Below are positions 60,739 to 64,000 of a DNA stretch of 64,000 bases, one piece after another; the stretch's first letter is position 1; the number at the start of each line of letters is the position of its first letter. A program made the position numbers and the translations under genes. The stretch is taken from positions 2,046,001 through 2,110,000 of the forward strand of contig JACKBQ010000002.1 of NCBI GenBank assembly GCA_020634455.1, written 5' to 3'. The notes under the pieces were generated by a model. The model saw only the letters and a list, made by a program, of their open reading frames with translations. It was not told the origin of the DNA and did no database searches. The DNA comes from Ardenticatenaceae bacterium. Lineage in GTDB: Bacteria > Chloroflexota > Anaerolineae > Promineifilales > Promineifilaceae.

Positions 60739-61557
60739 TTACCGGGTTGGTCTACGATCAATAATCGCACCATACTGATCATCCACTCGAAGCATCAATT
60801 GCATACTTGTTTCGTTTTCTGAATCATCAGGCCATGAAATCCAATCATGTCCACATTCACATTTCGTTGAACTTCTATCGGAAACAGAAAATTTCAAGCC
60901 ACATTCCCAACACCATACGTGAAACGCATGACAACCATCACACTTTCCTGTTTGAAAAACCCGCATGTGAGTACCAGAAGGAATCCCCATGTATGAAACC
61001 CATAAAACCATTCCGCGTTTAGTTGGTTTTTTGTTATGTTCCGATTGTGAACAAATACCAAGGCATTTCTCATATGCCCACTGAAAATCTAAGATTTCGT
61101 CTAATGTGAAGACATTGATTGTTATGGCTTCTTGCGCCCTTTTTACTGCACCTTCAGTGTATCCATGGGTACAAACAAGTACACCCCGACTGGCTCTACA
61201 ATCTTTCATCATCCCTTCGAAAGACTCAATATCTTTAACATCGACCTTTCGCTTTCGATCTTTGGCATCAATTATGATTCGACGATCAACTCCATCATTC
61301 CAACGCGAATCTACTAAAACATCTATTTGTCGTTTCACACCACTTAAACTGCCAACTATTTTTACGTTTGGTTGAACGGTTAATTTCAGATCATCAAATT
61401 CATGGGCTGCAAAAGCGGCCACACAACGTTCATACACAACCCAAGAGATACTCTGTTTGTTCAATTTATTGTTTCCAACTCCAAAATTTTTCGGCGGAGC
61501 GTCACGTGGGACGCAGAGCGTAGGAACGAGTAGTGTTAACGTCGCCAGTCGAGCCAT
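60739..61557 (-). CDS. Mrr-like restriction endonuclease with zinc ribbon
   Basis: Up to 272 residues. Nuclease core of the PD-(D/E)xK type: GVKRQIDVLV (Asp79), RRIIIDAKDRKRK (Asp97, Lys99), ESFEGMMKDCRASRGVLVCT. C-terminal Cys pairs (CDGCHAFHVWCWECGL, KCECGHDW) suggest a zinc ribbon. The first 25-30 residues translate a repeat and overlap the upstream gene by 22 bp, so the true start is probably later, near 61460. The region is visibly AT-richer than its neighbours and has no ACGGCCGT, which suggests transfer. Could restrict modified DNA (type IV) or be a defence or repair nuclease. Confidence 0.75.
   Translation of the reverse strand: MARLATLTLLVPTLCVPRDAPPKNFGVGNNKLNKQSISWVVYERCVAAFAAHEFDDLKLTVQPNVKIVGSLSGVKRQIDVLVDSRWNDGVDRRIIIDAKDRKRKVDVKDIESFEGMMKDCRASRGVLVCTHGYTEGAVKRAQEAITINVFTLDEILDFQWAYEKCLGICSQSEHNKKPTKRGMVLWVSYMGIPSGTHMRVFQTGKCDGCHAFHVWCWECGLKFSVSDRSSTKCECGHDWISWPDDSENETSMQLMLRVDDQYGAIIDRRPTR
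61494..61534. repeat. GGAGCGTCACGTGGGACGCAG-type repeat
   Basis: Minus strand CTCGTTCCTACGCTCTGCGT followed by CCCACGTGACGCTCC, resembling the common CTCGTTCCCACGCTCTGCGTG repeat of many bacteria. It begins 1-2 bp past the reductase stop. Confidence 0.6.
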
Positions 61558-63050
61558 TTATTGAACAAGTTAGCCACAAATGGCGTCAATCGAGTGCGGT
61601 TCCAGGCATCGGCTACCTTTTTAATTGCTTCCGCCTGCGTGGGGTACGGATGAATCGTCTGCGCCAGCGTGCCCAGCCCTTTGCCCACCATCATCGCAGT
61701 CGTGATTTCGCTAATCATTTCGCCCGCGTGCCGCCCCACAATCGTCGCGCCCAAAATTTTGTCAGTGCCCTGGCGCACGTAAATTTTCACAAAGCCATCA
61801 TCTCCGTCAGCGCGACCCCGATCCGTATCCTGGATTTTGTGGCTGAACGTGTCCACAGCAATGCCCTGCGCCTCAGCTTCGTAATCAAACAGGCCCACAT
61901 GAGCCACTTCCGGGTCGGTGTACACTGTCCAGGGAATAATCAAATCGCTGTACTTTTTGCGACCAAAGAAGAACGCATTTTGCAAAACGATTCTGGCGGA
62001 GGCGTCGGCAGTGTGGGTAAACATGGCCGGAATGGCTACATCGCCTGCGCCAAAAATATCGGGATTGGTTGTTTGTAATCGATCGTTTACTTCCAAACCG
62101 CGCTTGCTATATTTTATCCCGGCCGCTTCCAAACCCAAGCCGTCCACGTTGGGTTGACGGCCCGCCGCCAGCAAAATCTCATCCACCGCCAACGTGTGCG
62201 CATCACCATCATACTCAAAATGGATGATTTTCTCATTGCCATTCTTTTCGATTTTGCCCGTTTTGCTTTCCAAGTAGAACTGCACGCCGTCGGCTTCCAG
62301 CGCGCCGCGCACCAGAGCCAATCCTTCCGGGTCGCGCAGCCCGCCGATGGTTGGCGCGAGGTCAAATACGCTTACCTCGCTGCCAAAGCGGACAAACGCC
62401 TGGGCCATCTCCGCCCCAATCGGCCCCGCGCCGATAATCGCCAGGCGGCGGGGCAGTTCGGTTAGCTCAAAGACGCCTTCGTTGGTGATGTAGCCAGTGT
62501 CGGCCAGCCCCGGAATGGGAATCGTGGCAGCGCGAGAGCCAGTGGCGATGACTGCTTTGCTGAACTCGATGGTACGGCCGTCTACCTCAAACATATTCTT
62601 CCCCGTAAACTGCCCATCCCCCAGGTACAAATCAATCCCCAGGTCACGAAAGCGGGTCGCCGCGTCGTGGTAGCTAATTTCTGAGCGAATCTGGCGCATT
62701 CGCTGCATGACGGCGGCAAAATCTACCGTCACCTCGCCGCCCACATGCACACCCAGCTCAGCCGCCCGGCGAATATCGCCCACCGCCTTGGCGGAGCGCA
62801 AAATTGTTTTGGAGGGCACGCAACCCGCGTTGAGGCAGTCGCCACCGAGCAAATGCTTTTCCACGAGGGCCACTTTTGCGCCCAGGCCACGTGCCCCCAC
62901 TGCGGCCACCAGCCCCGCCGATCCCCCGCCGATCACGAGGAGATTGTAACGGCCGTCTGGCGTCGGGTTCTGCCAATCGGCAGGATGGGCGTTTTTCACG
63001 AGAACTTCGTTGTATTCATCAAAAGGTGCAACTTTAATTTCAGCTACCAT
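61536..63050 (-). CDS. Pyridine nucleotide-disulfide oxidoreductase (mercuric reductase-like)
   Basis: 504 residues. FAD motif LLVIGGGSAGLVAAVGARGL, redox pair GGDCLNAGCVPSK (CxxxxC), NAD motif LAIIGAGPIGAEMAQAFVRF, TTNPDIFGAGDVA, and the dimer-domain His in TIHPYPTQAEA. No N-terminal HMA domain and no C-terminal Cys pair of true mercuric reductase, so mercury is not implied. A 40-residue N-terminal extension precedes the FAD motif. A TVP38/TMEM64 gene is upstream on the same strand; this pairing, sometimes fused, is seen in other bacteria, suggesting a joint membrane redox role. Confidence 0.92.
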   Translation of the reverse strand: MVAEIKVAPFDEYNEVLVKNAHPADWQNPTPDGRYNLLVIGGGSAGLVAAVGARGLGAKVALVEKHLLGGDCLNAGCVPSKTILRSAKAVGDIRRAAELGVHVGGEVTVDFAAVMQRMRQIRSEISYHDAATRFRDLGIDLYLGDGQFTGKNMFEVDGRTIEFSKAVIATGSRAATIPIPGLADTGYITNEGVFELTELPRRLAIIGAGPIGAEMAQAFVRFGSEVSVFDLAPTIGGLRDPEGLALVRGALEADGVQFYLESKTGKIEKNGNEKIIHFEYDGDAHTLAVDEILLAAGRQPNVDGLGLEAAGIKYSKRGLEVNDRLQTTNPDIFGAGDVAIPAMFTHTADASARIVLQNAFFFGRKKYSDLIIPWTVYTDPEVAHVGLFDYEAEAQGIAVDTFSHKIQDTDRGRADGDDGFVKIYVRQGTDKILGATIVGRHAGEMISEITTAMMVGKGLGTLAQTIHPYPTQAEAIKKVADAWNRTRLTPFVANLFNKWLDWRR

Positions 63051-63073
63051 CTGTCAAACTCCTAATTTGGATA

Positions 63074-63171
63074 GGACTTACGCGTTCACCGGAACCAGAC
63101 TACAAAAGTCTCTGAGCAAATGTTGTTATTACCAGAGAACAAGACTTTTGTAGTCTACATTGCGTAAGTCC
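63074..63171. mobile_element. MITE-like element with GGACTTACGC ends
   Basis: 98 bp with terminal inverted repeats GGACTTACGC / GCGTAAGTCC and an inner pair GACTACAAAAGTCT / AGACTTTTGTAGTC. No coding capacity. The ends look like those of small non-autonomous transposons, but no matching transposase is present and no clear target duplication was found. Confidence 0.65.
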
Positions 63172-63177
63172 AGTTGG

Positions 63178-63238
63178 AGTAAAAAGTGATAAGTGAAAAG
63201 TAAAAAGTGGCTCACTTATCACTTTTCACTTTTTACTG
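63178..63238. repeat. AGTAAAAAGTG inverted repeat carrying the TVP38 stop
   Basis: AAAAAGTGATAAGTGAAAAG faces CTTATCACTTTTCACTTTTT. On the minus strand CAGTAAAAAGTG contains the TAA stop of the TVP38 gene (63235-63233). Same family as 1774-1822. Confidence 0.82.
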
Positions 63239-63973
63239 TTCACTTCCGCTCGCTTCGCGGCGTTTGATAAAGCGGGAGAGGCCAATGCTGACCAAAATGA
63301 GCCCAATCGAGAAAATCAGCGTCAGCGGATTCACCTGCAAATCGCCTGCGACCAACTCATCTAGCGTGCCAAAGGAGCCAGCCAGCAGCACAAAAGAGAT
63401 GGTGCCGGGAATGGAGCCAATAGCGGTGGCCAAAATAAACGGCTGCCAGCGAATCTTGAGAAAGCCAGCGGCGTAGTTGACCAAATCGTAGGGCAAGAAG
63501 AGCAGGCGCATGATGAGCACCGTCTCAAAACTGTTTTGGCGCATGCGTTGGGTATATTTTTGGATAACGGTCGTCTCTTCTTCACTATCCAGAATGCCCT
63601 GGCCGAAGTAGCGGCCCACCGTGTACGCCACCAGCGCGGAGGCGTTGCTGCCGATGATCGTCCACAAAATGCCAATCGGCCCAAACAAAAATCCGCCAAG
63701 GAGGGTGAGAATAGTAGCGGGGAAGAAGAGCAACGGCCGTAACGCATAAATCACCATGTAAAACACCGGCCCCAGCAAGCTGGCCGTCAGCAAGTTGACC
63801 AGCAACTGCAAACTGTCGGCCAGGGTGAGATTGTTGGCATTGGCATAAAGATAGTAGCCACCCACCAAAACGCCCCAGAAAAGCAAAGCCAGCAGCTTGG
63901 TGCCGTGCTGTTGCCAAAATGAATTCTGTTTTACTGCCATACCGTGTGCTTCTCCAGCTAAATTTTCGCTCAT
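63233..63973 (-). CDS. TVP38/TMEM64 (DedA-like) membrane protein
   Basis: 246 residues with about five hydrophobic segments. Family core: LRPLLFFPATILTLLGGFLFG, GSNASALVAYTVGRYFGQ, RLLFLPYDLVNYAAGFLKIR and ATAIGSIPGTISFVLLAGSF. The family is linked to lipid scrambling and envelope homeostasis. It precedes the disulfide reductase gene, separated by a MITE-like element and a repeat. ACGGCCGT lies 3 bp upstream of the ATG at 63973. The stop comes from a repeat. Confidence 0.92.
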   Translation of the reverse strand: MSENLAGEAHGMAVKQNSFWQQHGTKLLALLFWGVLVGGYYLYANANNLTLADSLQLLVNLLTASLLGPVFYMVIYALRPLLFFPATILTLLGGFLFGPIGILWTIIGSNASALVAYTVGRYFGQGILDSEEETTVIQKYTQRMRQNSFETVLIMRLLFLPYDLVNYAAGFLKIRWQPFILATAIGSIPGTISFVLLAGSFGTLDELVAGDLQVNPLTLIFSIGLILVSIGLSRFIKRREASGSEQ

Positions 63974-64000
63974 AAACGGCCGTCTCCTTGAATCGGGGTA

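Larger units (their letters stand above)
245..63983. repeat. Highly iterated palindrome ACGGCCGT, dispersed over the window
   Basis: First copy at 245-252, last at 63976-63983; about 106 copies by hand count, mean spacing near 600 bp. Copies are mostly inside genes in all three frames (giving T-A-V, N-G-R or R-P-F/L), also in gaps and terminators. Preferred context is AAACGGCCGTTT. Copies with one change at the first base (TCGGCCGT, GCGGCCGT) are also common. Confidence 0.92.

Noticed and set aside
61536..63050. Mercuric reductase function
   Set aside because: The redox pair is present, but the HMA domain and C-terminal cysteine pair needed for mercury reduction are absent, and no mer genes are nearby.
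1..64000. rRNA, tRNA, CRISPR, phage attachment site or replication origin
   Set aside because: None recognised by eye on either strand; no integrase, dnaA or transposase gene is present.

Overview
The window looks like a piece of a Chloroflexota chromosome, probably from the Anaerolineae/Caldilineae/Ardenticatenia side. This is an inference. It rests on the style of the lipoprotein solute-binding proteins (lipobox plus Val/Thr/Glu- or Ala/Glu-rich linkers), the many ABC importers, orphan NRPS genes, a cNMP-PP2C protein and a type 2 PyrF, not on a marker gene. There is no rRNA, tRNA, CRISPR array or recognisable transposase.

Layout. 1-9268 (minus): histidine ammonia-lyase followed by two NRPS genes, the second running off the left edge. 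9667-10843 (minus): pyrF and a small membrane protein. 11092-15553 (plus): a bactofilin/coiled-coil protein, a FtsW/RodA flippase-polymerase and a PBP whose catalytic motifs are lost. 15618-23201 (minus): a complete peptide-type ABC importer. 23649-25065 (plus): a DapF homologue with serines in place of both catalytic cysteines, and a MOSC protein. 25126-37015 (minus): an unknown membrane protein, a giant beta-propeller/cytochrome c peroxidase/CRTAC1 fusion lipoprotein, and a Ugp-like set (glycerophosphodiesterase, binding protein, two permeases, FGGY kinase), divergent from a SorC-type regulator (37269-38237). 38259-41958 (minus): SH3-like protein, cNMP-PP2C phosphatase, PolX. 42154-48200 (plus): GH13 enzyme and a second family-5 ABC importer without ATPases. 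48361-51071 (plus): three envelope genes behind a sharp sigma70-like promoter. 51125-53004 (minus): two-component system. 53172-63973: lipoprotein hydrolase, His-rich membrane protein, Gfo/Idh oxidoreductase, metallophosphoesterase, a redoxin with an in-frame TGA at the resolving/peroxidatic Cys position, CDP-alcohol phosphatidyltransferase, YdjM-like membrane protein, flavin-dependent halogenase-like enzyme, Mrr-like nuclease, and a disulfide reductase/TVP38 pair.

Three things stand out across the window. (1) The 8-bp palindrome ACGGCCGT occurs about 106 times by hand count, where about one or two are expected; it lies in all reading frames and in gaps, like a HIP1-type iterated palindrome. 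(2) Gaps are filled by several families of short palindromic or tandem repeats; in at least nine genes the stop codon lies inside the repeat, and two repeat copies sit in frame inside an NRPS gene. (3) Both family-5 solute-binding proteins appear circularly permuted, with different cut points. The best single-gene lead is the UGA-containing redoxin (57066-57605), a candidate UxxC selenoprotein.

Limits: all assignments are by eye from motifs; starts were chosen from Shine-Dalgarno sites and signal peptides; no searches or folding programs were run.
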